This document shows positions 43,121 through 52,048 of a DNA stretch of 64,000 bases, piece by piece; the first letter of the stretch is position 1, and every line of letters starts with the position of its first letter. Where the stretch lies: contig CAWBRW010000009.1 in NCBI GenBank assembly GCA_963791235.1, positions 1 through 64,000 on the forward strand. The letters are read 5' to 3'. Origin of the DNA: JALORV01 sp963791235. GTDB taxonomy: Bacteria; Pseudomonadota; Gammaproteobacteria; Burkholderiales; Burkholderiaceae_F. The translations under genes were made by a program, and so were the position numbers. The notes under the pieces are model-generated. The model made no database searches and was not told the DNA's origin. It was given only the letters and a program-made list of their open reading frames with translations.

Positions 43121-43394
43121 GACGCGCCTACCTCAGTTGAGACAACATTTGCCGGGCCTTGTCGCAGTTGCCCCTACAAGAACGCGGCGATGCAGACCGA
43201 CACCCCAAGCGTCGCCGTGAGAACGGCGCCAAGGTGTCAGTATTCGGCCGGGAATCTTGACCGCTTTCGAGTGGGTTGGCTACATCGTCGAGATGTCTTC
43301 TGATGGCCGGCTCGAGACTGCCAGCGAGCTTCCCTGCTACCACCATAGGTTTGCCAGCTGGCGTCTTCCGTGGGTAAAACGCACCTGACGAGTT
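43121..43394. other. Intergenic stretch without a recognisable gene
   Basis: I see no convincing coding region, RNA or repeat in these 274 bp between the thioesterase and mltB, which are both on the minus strand. It should contain the thioesterase promoter. Confidence 0.45.
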
Positions 43395-44399
43395 CTACAG
43401 GCGAGCCGGCATCCGCTCGCGCAAGGCGGCGGCATACTCGGCGACGGCAGTCGCGTAGAAGTAGCTGCGGTTGTAATTAAGGATCGCGCTGAAATTGACA
43501 GTGCCGATGCGGTAGTCACGGTCCGGCTGACCGTCGCGCACCAGTGGCAGATCGATCAGCAGCACCGGGGTGTCGAGCGAAAGCGGAAGGTCACCGGCGA
43601 CACCAGCGGCCAGTGCGGACGACCAGGTCGTGCGCGCCTCGATGCCGCGACCCAGCGCGTCGACAATCGCCTCATCCGCGCTGACCTCGAACGCGATGGG
43701 ATGTCCGCGCTCCCAGCCATGAGCCACCAGGAAGCTGGCGATGGAACCGATCGCGTCGGCCGCGCTGCCCAGCAGGTCGACGCGCCCGTCGTTGTCGAAG
43801 TCGACCGCCCAGCGTCGGATTGAGCCTGGCATGAATTGCGGCAGACCGATGGCGCCTGCGAACGAGCCGCGGAAGCTCGCCGGATCGACTTTCTGCTCGC
43901 GCGCCAACAGCAAGAATTCAACGAACTCGGCGCGGTAGAAATCGGCGCGCCGCGGGTAGTCGAACGCCAGCGTAGTGAACACGTCGAGGGTGCGGAAATT
44001 GCCGGTTATCCGTCCGAAGTAGGTCTCTATGCCGATGATCGCGACGATGATCTCGGCCGGCACCCCGAACTGCAGTTCGGCACGCGCCAGGGGCTCTGCG
44101 TTGGCCTGCCAGAACGCGATCCCGGCATCGATGCGGGCCGGCTCGATGTAGCGATCGCGGTACTCGATCCAGTTGCGCTGCCCAAACGGGATCGGCGGTT
44201 GCATCAGCCGTTCGACATTCGCGGAGTAACGGGCCTGCTGCAACCAGCGTTCCACCCGTGCGCGCTCGAATCCGTGCGTTGCGACCAGTTCGTCGATGAA
44301 CTGCTGGACCTCGCTTCGTGCGAGGTAGGAGGTGCGAGCCTGCGCCGCGGGCAGCATCGCGAACGAGACGATCGACAGCAGGGCGGTGCGACGTCGCAT
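43395..44399 (-). CDS. mltB: Lytic murein transglycosylase B
   Basis: A 334-residue family-3 lytic transglycosylase that cleaves peptidoglycan glycan strands to 1,6-anhydro ends. A signal peptide (TALLSIVSFAMLPAAQA) lacks a lipobox Cys, so this form is probably soluble or periplasmic. The catalytic Glu is E125 in AIIGIETYFGRITG. FAGAIGLPQFMPGSIRRWAVDFDNDGRVDL and the C-terminal NFSAILNYNRSYFYATAV are family hallmarks. It follows the TgpA gene by 2 bp, so cell-wall degradation is cotranscribed with the transglutaminase module. Confidence 0.93.
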   Translation of the reverse strand: MRRRTALLSIVSFAMLPAAQARTSYLARSEVQQFIDELVATHGFERARVERWLQQARYSANVERLMQPPIPFGQRNWIEYRDRYIEPARIDAGIAFWQANAEPLARAELQFGVPAEIIVAIIGIETYFGRITGNFRTLDVFTTLAFDYPRRADFYRAEFVEFLLLAREQKVDPASFRGSFAGAIGLPQFMPGSIRRWAVDFDNDGRVDLLGSAADAIGSIASFLVAHGWERGHPIAFEVSADEAIVDALGRGIEARTTWSSALAAGVAGDLPLSLDTPVLLIDLPLVRDGQPDRDYRIGTVNFSAILNYNRSYFYATAVAEYAAALRERMPARL

Positions 44400-44401
44400 C
44401 G

Positions 44402-46522
44402 TCACAGCAGATTCGGACGTGGCTTGAATGCATGGATCGCGCGGCGCAGCGTGCGGATATCGGCGCTCGTCGCCGTGGACGAGGCGGGTCCGTAGCGCAG
44501 TCGCTCGTAGCGCGACAACAGCTTGCGAGCGGTCTTCACGTCCTCGGCCACCAGCGCGCGCTTGGTGCGAAAGTAGAGTTCGCGCGGCCCACAGGACGAC
44601 GATGCCGCGACGCCGGCCCTTTCGAGGCGATCGCGCAGCAGCTGGAATGCGGCGCCGAGCGGATCGCGAACGCTGCGCGACCGTAATGTGAGGGCCGAGA
44701 GCCACACCAGTACCAGCAGGACGACGACCACCATCAGTCGTGTCACGTTCTCGAGGCTCGGAACGAGGCCCAGGCGTTCGACCAGCGCGCGCTGCCGCTC
44801 CTGCGAGTACGACAGCACCCACTGGTTCCATCCGTTCTGCACGGCTTCCCAGTTGTAGCGCAGGGCGCGCAACAACGACATGTCGGCGCCCAGCCCCTGC
44901 AGCGCGGCACCGCCCTGCTGGGCTGCGCCTCCGGCGCGGTCGATGCGCACCGGGGCCACTACCGCGGTCGGGTCGACCCGTACCCAGCCCCGCCCCTGCA
45001 GCCAGACCTCACTCCAGGCATGTGCATCCGACTGCCGCACCGTCACGAAACCGTCCACTGGGTTCAGTTCGCCACCCTGATAGCCGGTGACGATGCGCGC
45101 CGGGACGCCAAGTGCCCGCATGATGAACACGAACGCCGAGGCGTAGTGCTCACAGAAACCCTGGCGCGTATCGAAGAGGAACTCATCGACGGAATTGCGC
45201 CCCAGCGCGGGAGGCGCAAGCGTGTAGGCATAGCTGCCGCGCCGGAAGTGATCGAGCACGGCGTTCATCAGCTGGGCATTGCGTGTGGGCGACGAAGTGT
45301 CTGCACCGGGCGCCACGCGGCTGCGCAGTTCCTCGGCAAACTGCAACGTGCGCGTGTTGTAGCCCGCCGGAAGAACGACCCAGTCGCCCAGTTCGGCGAG
45401 CGTCGACCGGGGATTGAGGCGGAACTCGGTGTAGGAACGCATCTCGTAACGGATTCGTTCGAGGATGAGACCGCTGGCCAGCAACTGCATGTCGGGCGTC
45501 AGGCGTGCCTGCGCCCCGTCCAACTGGGGCATGACTGCCGGGACTTCGAGCGCGAACAGCCAGTCGCGCCGGTGCGGTTCGAGCGTGACTTCATAGGCAA
45601 TGGCCGAGCGGGGATCGGCCTCGATGCTGATCGCAGGCGCCTCGTTCACTCCGCGCACGAGCGGTGACCAGGTACGCCCATTGAACATCCCGAACACCGG
45701 ACCGCGCCAGTACAGGCGGTCATTCGCCGGCGGCGTACTCTCGAAGCGAGCGCGGAACACGATCTCGTTGGACTCCAGCAAGCGGCTGATCGAGCCGGGC
45801 GACATCGAATTCGACAGCCCCGTGTTGCCCCGACTGGCGTCGCCCGGCATGCCCCACAGCGGCCCGGACAGTCGCGGGAACAGCACGAAGAGGGCCGCGG
45901 CCAGCGGTATCGCCTTGAGCAGCGTGAGACCGACGACCCTCAGCTTGCGCGTCGCGGGCAGGTCGACCTCATCGAGGTTCACGCTGACCAGCACGAAGAA
46001 GAGCGCCACGACAGCCAGGATCGTGATGACCGCGACCTGCAGCTCCTGTCCATACAGGAACTGTGTCAGCAGGATGAAGAACGCGAGGAAGATGACGACG
46101 AAGAGGTCGCGGCGCGCGCGCAACTCCAGCAGCTTCAGTGCCATCAGCAGCACGAGGAAGGTGACGCCGGCATCCTGACCCGCAAGGGTCCGGTGCTCCA
46201 GGTAGACGGCGCCAGCTGCGGCGAGCAGCAGCGGCAGCATGATGAAGCGACCCGGAAGCGGCCGCTGCGCCAGCGTCAGCCAGACGCGCCAGACCAGCAG
46301 CAGGACGACGATGGCGGTGGCCCACCAGGCAAGGTGCTCGAAATGAGGAATGACGACCAGCGCAACGGCAAACAGCAGCACCAGCGTATCGCGCCGCTCG
46401 CGCGCTGCACTCGACGTCTGCGGCCCGAAAAGCCGCACGCCCGCGTCCCATGCGCGGGAGAGCGACGCAGCGCGCAGCGATCCCGGTGCAACGGACGCCA
46501 CTTCAGCCCTCGTGGAGTGCAA
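44402..46522 (-). CDS. tgpA: TgpA-like membrane transglutaminase (DUF3488/DUF4129)
   Basis: A 706-residue inner-membrane protein with about five or six N-terminal helices (45-220) and a periplasmic transglutaminase-like domain. Its triad is visible: Cys near 456 in TRQGFCEHYASAFV, His near 499 in SDAHAWSEVW, and Asp near 514 in WVRVDPTAV. A further helix (about 605-625) precedes a cytoplasmic C-terminal domain. In Pseudomonas aeruginosa TgpA is essential and linked to cell-envelope integrity. The gene overlaps the DUF58 gene by 20 nt and forms the usual MoxR-DUF58-TgpA set. Confidence 0.9.
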   Translation of the reverse strand: MHSTRAEVASVAPGSLRAASLSRAWDAGVRLFGPQTSSAARERRDTLVLLFAVALVVIPHFEHLAWWATAIVVLLLVWRVWLTLAQRPLPGRFIMLPLLLAAAGAVYLEHRTLAGQDAGVTFLVLLMALKLLELRARRDLFVVIFLAFFILLTQFLYGQELQVAVITILAVVALFFVLVSVNLDEVDLPATRKLRVVGLTLLKAIPLAAALFVLFPRLSGPLWGMPGDASRGNTGLSNSMSPGSISRLLESNEIVFRARFESTPPANDRLYWRGPVFGMFNGRTWSPLVRGVNEAPAISIEADPRSAIAYEVTLEPHRRDWLFALEVPAVMPQLDGAQARLTPDMQLLASGLILERIRYEMRSYTEFRLNPRSTLAELGDWVVLPAGYNTRTLQFAEELRSRVAPGADTSSPTRNAQLMNAVLDHFRRGSYAYTLAPPALGRNSVDEFLFDTRQGFCEHYASAFVFIMRALGVPARIVTGYQGGELNPVDGFVTVRQSDAHAWSEVWLQGRGWVRVDPTAVVAPVRIDRAGGAAQQGGAALQGLGADMSLLRALRYNWEAVQNGWNQWVLSYSQERQRALVERLGLVPSLENVTRLMVVVVLLVLVWLSALTLRSRSVRDPLGAAFQLLRDRLERAGVAASSSCGPRELYFRTKRALVAEDVKTARKLLSRYERLRYGPASSTATSADIRTLRRAIHAFKPRPNLL

Positions 46523-47516
46523 GCATCGTCAGGCAATGCTCGCGGTGCTGGGGTCCGCTGCCGGCGAACGCCATCGACCCCGGCAGCCGGAGCGCATACC
46601 GCATGTGTGCCGCGTCGGCATCCAGCACCCAGCGGGTCAGGCGCGAGAGCTTCTGTTCGAGGTCAAGCTGACGGGGCAGGCCGTCGACGTCGAGCAGCAA
46701 CTCTCCGCCCCCCTGCGCTTCGAATTGCTTGACCGATAGTTCGTCGCTGCGGGCTGCCAGCCGCCAGGCAATCATCTTCTGCGGATCGCCGGGGGAATAC
46801 GGTCGAACGCCGGCGAAGTCATCGCCGGACGAGGTCAGCCCGACCCCGTCGCCTCCACCCATGCCGCTCGCGGGCAACGGCGGAGCGTCGGTCTCCGGAC
46901 CCGGATAGACCATGGCCGTCAGTGCCGGAGTGAGGTAGGCCCATGCCCGCCACAGGCCGAACGGGAAGCGGGTCTCGATGACGATGCGAGGCGCCGGCAG
47001 CCGGCCGCGGTGGGGCGCGTTCAGTGGGACGCCGACAGCGCGATCCCCTCGTGCCGGTACCGCCATCGACACCCACGGCATCGGCGCGGCGCGCTTGCCG
47101 AACAGCGAAAACCAGCGCGGCTCGACGATCGGGTCAATGAAAGAAAACCGCAGGGCGAAGCGATCCACCGTCGTCGGATTGGTGGCGGTGATCTCGAACA
47201 CTGCGACGTCGCCGGCGAAGACGGGCTCGACGCGCACCCCGCGCAGCACGATTTGCGCAAGATTGGCGTGGGTCGTATGCATGCCGACGACGGCCATGCT
47301 GGTCACGAGGAACGTCAGCATGAAGCCGAGTTGCAGGCTGTAGTTGATCGAACCGATCAGCAGCGCCAGCATCCAGACGCCGAACACGATCCCCGGCAGT
47401 GTCGGCAGGATGTAGACGCGCCGCCGATCGAGAGTGACCGCGCCCGTTTCGGGCCCGTGCCGACCGGCAATCCACTGGCCAATGCGAATCGTCAACGGAT
47501 GCGCGGTCATGCTCAT
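46503..47516 (-). CDS. DUF58 domain-containing membrane protein
   Basis: A 337-residue protein with two N-terminal helices (ILPTLPGIVFGVWMLALLIGS and YSLQLGFMLTFLVTSMAVVG) and a DUF58 region with the core DDFAGVRPYSPGDPQKMIAWRLAARSDELSVKQFE (about 240-275). DUF58 proteins accompany MoxR ATPases and resemble parts of von Willebrand factor A modules. Their role is probably as a client or partner of the chaperone. The ATG at 47516 (MSMTAHPLTI) is preferred; a long upstream frame overlaps moxR. Confidence 0.88.
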   Translation of the reverse strand: MSMTAHPLTIRIGQWIAGRHGPETGAVTLDRRRVYILPTLPGIVFGVWMLALLIGSINYSLQLGFMLTFLVTSMAVVGMHTTHANLAQIVLRGVRVEPVFAGDVAVFEITATNPTTVDRFALRFSFIDPIVEPRWFSLFGKRAAPMPWVSMAVPARGDRAVGVPLNAPHRGRLPAPRIVIETRFPFGLWRAWAYLTPALTAMVYPGPETDAPPLPASGMGGGDGVGLTSSGDDFAGVRPYSPGDPQKMIAWRLAARSDELSVKQFEAQGGGELLLDVDGLPRQLDLEQKLSRLTRWVLDADAAHMRYALRLPGSMAFAGSGPQHREHCLTMLALHEG

Positions 47517-47542
47517 GGCACGCTCACCGGGATGTGCGCGGC

Positions 47543-48466
47543 CTAGGGAACCGGGACGGCGCCGATCAACTGGCTGACGAGTTCCTTGCCGTGCAGCGCG
47601 CGACCGCTCTCGCGGCTCATTGCGTGCAGGCGGTGCCCTGCGACAGCGGGCATCACGTTCTGAACGTCTTCCGGGATCACGTGATTGCGTCCGTCGAGCC
47701 AGGCCCAGGCGCGTGCGGCCGCGAGCAGCGCGATGCCGCCCCGCGGCGATAACCCTTCCGCATACTTGCCGGACGCGCGTGTGTGCCCCATCAGCGCCTG
47801 TATGTAGTCGAGCAGTGCGGCCGAGACGAACACCCGCTTGACCTCGGCCTGGGCCGCGACGAGGTCGCTCGGGCGTGCCACGGCCGGGAGCGACTTCAGC
47901 ATGTCGCGCCGCGCCTCGCCAGCCAGCAGCGCGCGTTCGGCCGCGCGATCCGGGTAGCCGAGGCTGATGCACATGAGGAAGCGATCCAGTTGCGATTCCG
48001 GCAGCGGGAACGTGCCCACCTGCGACAGCGGGTTCTGCGTGGCGATGACGAAGAACGGATGCGGCAGCGGCCGCGACAGGCCGTCGATCGAGACCTGGCT
48101 TTCCTCCATTGCCTCGAGCATCGCGCTCTGGGTCTTCGGGCTTGCGCGGTTGATCTCGTCGGCGAGCAGCACTTCCGTGAAGATCGGACCAGGGTGGAAG
48201 ACAAACTGCCCGCTGGCCCGGTCATAGACCGAGACCCCGATGACGTCCGACGGCAGCAGGTCAGCGGTGAACTGGATACGCCGGAATGGCAGTCCGAGCG
48301 AGATCGCGATCGCGTGCGCCAGCGTGGTCTTGCCGACGCCGGGTGCATCCTCGATCAGCAGGTGCCCGCCGGCGAGCAGGCAAGTCAGGCTTTGCCGGAT
48401 CTGCAGGCTCTTGCCGACAATGACACTGCCGATCTGTGTGGCGGTCGCGCGGAATTTCTCTAACAT
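47543..48466 (-). CDS. MoxR family AAA+ ATPase
   Basis: A 307-residue chaperone-like ATPase thought to activate or assemble partner proteins. Walker A is APGVGKTT (41-48), Walker B VLLADEINRASPKTQSAMLEAMEE, sensor 1 FVIATQNPLSQVGTFPLPESQLDRF, and the lid has SPRGGIALLAAARAWAWLDGR. It is the first gene of the moxR-DUF58-tgpA-mltB operon, 26 bp before the DUF58 gene. It is divergent from the HDAC-like gene, with 56 bp between start codons. Confidence 0.93.
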   Translation of the reverse strand: MLEKFRATATQIGSVIVGKSLQIRQSLTCLLAGGHLLIEDAPGVGKTTLAHAIAISLGLPFRRIQFTADLLPSDVIGVSVYDRASGQFVFHPGPIFTEVLLADEINRASPKTQSAMLEAMEESQVSIDGLSRPLPHPFFVIATQNPLSQVGTFPLPESQLDRFLMCISLGYPDRAAERALLAGEARRDMLKSLPAVARPSDLVAAQAEVKRVFVSAALLDYIQALMGHTRASGKYAEGLSPRGGIALLAAARAWAWLDGRNHVIPEDVQNVMPAVAGHRLHAMSRESGRALHGKELVSQLIGAVPVP

Positions 48467-48522
48467 GGGGTCAAATACCCGGGCCGCGCCGTGCGGACCT
48501 CGAATTCGGGCTGGAAGGAGAC

Positions 48523-49449
48523 ATGCTTCACACAGGGTTCTTCACGCATCGCGCCTGTAACGCGCATGAGATGGGTTCCTGGCATCCCGAGAGCCCGGAG
48601 CGGCTGGCGGCGATCCACGACCATCTGATTTCCACCGGGATCGCGCCGCTTCTCGAGCACTTCGACGCACCGGTCGCGTCGGAGGAGGCGCTGGCGCGCG
48701 CTCATGACGCGGCGTACATCGACAGACTGAAAACCAGCGTACCACAGCAAGGCTACTGGCCCGTCGATCCCGATACGTCGATGAACCCGCACACCTGGAA
48801 CGCGGCGCTGCGCTCGGCCGGTGCGGTGGTGGAGGCGACCGATCGGGTGATTGCTCGCGAACTCGCCAATGCTTTCTGCGCGGTGCGGCCGCCGGGTCAT
48901 CATGCTCGCAAGGCCTCGGCGATGGGGTTCTGCTTCTTCAACAACGTCGCGATCGGCGCGCGCCATGCGCTGTCGGTGCACGGGTTGTCGCGAGTCGCGG
49001 TCATCGATTTCGACGTTCATCATGGCAACGGGACGGAAGAGATCCTGGCAGGCGACGAGCGGGTGCTGATGGTCAGTTTTTTCCAGCATCCGTTCTACCC
49101 GTACACGGGCACCGAGCACGTCGCGAAAAACATGGTGAATGTGCCCCTTCCGGCCGGAACGCGGGGTGACGTGGTGCGTCAGGTCGTCGATGAAGTCTGG
49201 TTGCCGCGGCTGCGTGAATTCCGGCCGGAGATGATCTTCATCTCGGCCGGCTTCGACGCCCATCGCGAGGACGATCTCGGGCAGATGGGGCTGGTCGAGG
49301 CCGATTACGCCTACATCACCCAGAAGCTGATGCATATCGCAGAAGAGTTCGGCGAAGGCCGGATTGTCAGCACACTGGAAGGTGGATACAACCTCAGCGC
49401 CCTGGCCCGCAGTGTTGGAGCACATTTGAAGACGTTGGCGCAGTTGTGA
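48523..49449 (+). CDS. Histone deacetylase family amidohydrolase
   Basis: A 308-residue zinc amidohydrolase of the HDAC / acetylpolyamine amidohydrolase superfamily. HPESPERLAAI lies at the N-terminus. FCAVRPPGHHA holds the catalytic His pair and FCFFNNVAIGARHAL follows. DFDVHHGNGTEEI (Asp near 164, His near 166) and ISAGFDAHREDDL provide the zinc ligands, and STLEGGYNLSALARSV the catalytic Gly-Gly-Tyr. AAGGAG at 48515-48520 fixes the ATG at 48523. The bacterial substrate is unknown; candidates are acetylated polyamines or lysines. Its 3' end is followed by the composite repeat copy B and then an acyl-CoA synthetase. Confidence 0.9.
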   Translation: MLHTGFFTHRACNAHEMGSWHPESPERLAAIHDHLISTGIAPLLEHFDAPVASEEALARAHDAAYIDRLKTSVPQQGYWPVDPDTSMNPHTWNAALRSAGAVVEATDRVIARELANAFCAVRPPGHHARKASAMGFCFFNNVAIGARHALSVHGLSRVAVIDFDVHHGNGTEEILAGDERVLMVSFFQHPFYPYTGTEHVAKNMVNVPLPAGTRGDVVRQVVDEVWLPRLREFRPEMIFISAGFDAHREDDLGQMGLVEADYAYITQKLMHIAEEFGEGRIVSTLEGGYNLSALARSVGAHLKTLAQL

Positions 49450-49451
49450 GG

Positions 49452-49569
49452 CGTTGCAGGTGTACGCGACCGCGGCGCGGTCGCACGTGCACCTGCAACG
49501 AAGGAATCAGGTGCGCGCCCTTCGGGCGGCCGGGCGGTCGCGCACAAGGAGCCCGGCTTGCGCCGGGCT
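49452..49569 (+). repeat. Copy B of the three-hairpin composite repeat
   Basis: H1 has an outer 11-bp stem (49452-49462 with 49490-49500) and an inner 8-bp stem (49466-49473 with 49477-49484). H2 is at 49511-49546, with 49513-49544 matching copy A at 27 of 32 positions. H3 is an 8-bp stem (49550-49557 with 49562-49569) and, unlike copy A, has no T-tract. The acyl-CoA synthetase ATG follows 8 bp later. Confidence 0.75.
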
Positions 49570-49577
49570 GAACAGGA

Positions 49578-51233
49578 ATGCCGAACACGATCTTCGAGAC
49601 TGGGCTGGAGCGCAATCCGGCGAACTTCACGGCGCTGTCGCCGCTCGGCTTCGTCGAGCGCAGCGCGACCGTGTTTCCGGAACTGACGGCGGTGGTTCAT
49701 GGCCGCGGCGCGACGCAGATCCGGCGCACCTGGCGCGAGGTCTATGCCCGCTCGCGCAAGCTGGCCCATGCGCTTGCGCGCACGGGCATCGGCCGCGGCG
49801 ACACCGTCGCGGTGATGCTGCCGAACACGCCGGAGATGGTCGAGGCGCACTACGGCATCCCGATGGCCGGTGCCGTATTGAATGCGCTGAACACGCGGCT
49901 CGATGCAACGTCGATAGCGTTCATGCTGGAGCACGGCGAAGCGCAGGCCATCATCGTCGATCGCGAGTTTGCGCCGACGGTGCGCGCGGCGCTCGAGCAA
50001 CTGAAGCGGTCCCTGCCAGTGATTGATGTCGACGATCCGGTGTATGACGGGGAGGAGCGCCCGCTGGGCGGCACGTCCTACGAGGCATTCCTCGCGACCG
50101 GATCAGCCGAATATGCGTGGCCGCAGCCGGCGGATGAATGGGACGCGATCGCGCTCAATTACACCTCGGGCACGACAGGCAATCCGAAGGGCGTCGTGTA
50201 TTCGCACCGCGGCGCCTACACCAACGCGGTCTCCAATGTGCTGGTATGGGCGATGCCGCACCATCCCGTGTACCTGTGGACGTTGCCGATGTTTCACTGC
50301 AACGGCTGGTGCTTTCCGTGGACCGTCGCGGCGATGGCTGGCACCCACGTCTGCCTGCGCCGGGTCGAGGCCGCGGCTGTGTTCGACGCCATCCGCCAGC
50401 ATCGCGTGACGCACTACTGTGGCGCGCCGATCGTGCACTCGATGCTGATCAGCGCCCCCGAAGACCTGAAGCGCGGCATTGATCATCGGGTCAGCGCGAT
50501 GGTGGCGGCCGCCTCGCCGCCCGCGTCGATGATCGAGGGCATGGACCGGCTCGGGTTCGACCTCACGCACGTCTACGGACTCACCGAGGTCTATGGGCCA
50601 GCCACCGTATGCGCCAGGCAGCCAAACTGGTCGAGCCTCGACGTCGGCGAGCGGGCGATGCTCAACGGCAGGCAGGGCGTGCGCTACACGCTGGAAGAGG
50701 GCGTCGCGGTGCTCGATCCCGAGACGATGCAGCCGGTGCCGTGGGATGGCGAGACGATCGGCGAGGTCATGTTCCGCGGCAACATCGCAATGAAGGGTTA
50801 CCTGAAGAACGAGAAGGCGACGCGCGAGGCGTTTGCCGGCGGCTGGTTCCACTCCGGTGACCTCGCTGTCGTTCACGCCGATGGTTATCTGCGCATCAAG
50901 GATCGCAGCAAGGACATCATCATTTCCGGGGGCGAGAATATCTCGTCGATCGAGGTCGAGGACGCGCTGTTCCGGCATCCGGCCGTCATCGCCGCCGCGG
51001 TCGTCGCCCAGCCCGATGCCAAGTGGGGTGAGGTGCCGTGCGCCTTCGTCGAGCTGAAGGAGGGTGTCACTCTGACCGCCGAGGAACTGCTGGCTCACTG
51101 CCGGAAGTACCTCGCCGGTTTCAAGATGCCAAAGCGAGTGGTGTTCGGACCGCTGCCGAAGACCTCCACTGGCAAGATCCAGAAATTCATGCTGCGGCAG
51201 CAGGCCAAGTCGGCCTCTGCCATCGACGTCTGA
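49578..51233 (+). CDS. Medium/long-chain fatty acyl-CoA synthetase
   Basis: A 551-residue ATP-dependent acyl-CoA ligase. NYTSGTTGNPKGVVYSHRG is the AMP-binding P-loop (about 193-211). TLPMFHCNGWCFPW and HVYGLTEVYGPATVC are family motifs, GWFHSGDLAVVHADGYLRIKDRSKDIIISGGENIS is the hinge, and KTSTGKIQKFML carries the catalytic Lys. The sequence is closest in type to the AlkK-like group. A crotonase follows by 10 bp, so the two may act together in acyl-CoA catabolism. The message starts close after, or reads through, the repeat copy B. Confidence 0.92.
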   Translation: MPNTIFETGLERNPANFTALSPLGFVERSATVFPELTAVVHGRGATQIRRTWREVYARSRKLAHALARTGIGRGDTVAVMLPNTPEMVEAHYGIPMAGAVLNALNTRLDATSIAFMLEHGEAQAIIVDREFAPTVRAALEQLKRSLPVIDVDDPVYDGEERPLGGTSYEAFLATGSAEYAWPQPADEWDAIALNYTSGTTGNPKGVVYSHRGAYTNAVSNVLVWAMPHHPVYLWTLPMFHCNGWCFPWTVAAMAGTHVCLRRVEAAAVFDAIRQHRVTHYCGAPIVHSMLISAPEDLKRGIDHRVSAMVAAASPPASMIEGMDRLGFDLTHVYGLTEVYGPATVCARQPNWSSLDVGERAMLNGRQGVRYTLEEGVAVLDPETMQPVPWDGETIGEVMFRGNIAMKGYLKNEKATREAFAGGWFHSGDLAVVHADGYLRIKDRSKDIIISGGENISSIEVEDALFRHPAVIAAAVVAQPDAKWGEVPCAFVELKEGVTLTAEELLAHCRKYLAGFKMPKRVVFGPLPKTSTGKIQKFMLRQQAKSASAIDV

Positions 51234-51243
51234 GGAGAACCGA

Positions 51244-52047
51244 ATGAACGCACCCGAAGCGCGGGCGGTGACCGAGCCCTATGTGCTGAACGAGCGCAAC
51301 GCCCGCGGCGTCGTAACGCTGACATTGAACCGGCCGCAGCAGTTCAACGCGCTGTCGGAAGAGATGATGGGCGCGCTGCAGGCCGAGCTGGACGCCGTTG
51401 CATGCGACGACGCGGCACGTGTTGTCGTGATCGCCGCGCGCGGCAAGGCGTTCTGCCCGGGCCACGACCTCAAGCAGATGAAGGCTAACCCCTCGGTCGA
51501 TTACTACCGCGCACTGTTCGCGCAGTGCGCGAAACTGATGCTGACAATCCAGCGCATGCCGCAGCCAGTCATCGCACGGGTGCACGGCATTGCGACAGCC
51601 GCCGGCTGCCAGCTGGTAGCGATGTGCGATCTCGCGGTCGCCGCCAGCGATGCGCGGTTTGCTGTCAGCGGCATCAACGTCGGGCTGTTCTGTTCCACGC
51701 CTGGTGTCGCGTTGTCACGCAACGTGGGGCGCAAGGAGGCGTTCGAGATGCTGGTGACCGGCGCCTTCATCGACGCCGCGACCGCGCAGGCGCGTGGGCT
51801 CGTGAATCGCGTCGTGCCTGCCGATCAGCTCGATGCCGAGGTTGGCAAACTGGTGGACTCCATCGTCGCCAAGCCAGGCCGCGTGATCGCGATGGGCAAG
51901 GACCTGTTCTATCGCCAGCTCGAGGCTGGGATCGAATCGGCGTATCAGATGGCCGGCCAGACAATGGCCTGCAACATGATCGACGATGCCGCCCAGGAGG
52001 GCGTCCAGGCCTTCATGGAGAAGCGCAAACCCAACTGGTCGGCGTGA
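51244..52047 (+). CDS. Enoyl-CoA hydratase/isomerase family protein lacking the usual catalytic glutamates
   Basis: A 267-residue crotonase-fold protein. Oxyanion-hole segments AFCPGHDLKQM and IATAAGCQLVAMCDLAVA are present. In classical hydratases the second block has Glu where this protein has Gln (GCQLV for GCEL), and the other catalytic Glu region reads INVGLFCSTPGVALSRNVG, with no Glu. This pattern recalls the ECHDC3-like branch, so ordinary hydration of enoyl-CoA is doubtful; isomerase or hydrolase activity is possible. GAGGAG lies before the ATG. It converges with the membrane-protein gene. Confidence 0.88.
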   Translation: MNAPEARAVTEPYVLNERNARGVVTLTLNRPQQFNALSEEMMGALQAELDAVACDDAARVVVIAARGKAFCPGHDLKQMKANPSVDYYRALFAQCAKLMLTIQRMPQPVIARVHGIATAAGCQLVAMCDLAVAASDARFAVSGINVGLFCSTPGVALSRNVGRKEAFEMLVTGAFIDAATAQARGLVNRVVPADQLDAEVGKLVDSIVAKPGRVIAMGKDLFYRQLEAGIESAYQMAGQTMACNMIDDAAQEGVQAFMEKRKPNWSA

Positions 52048-52048
52048 A

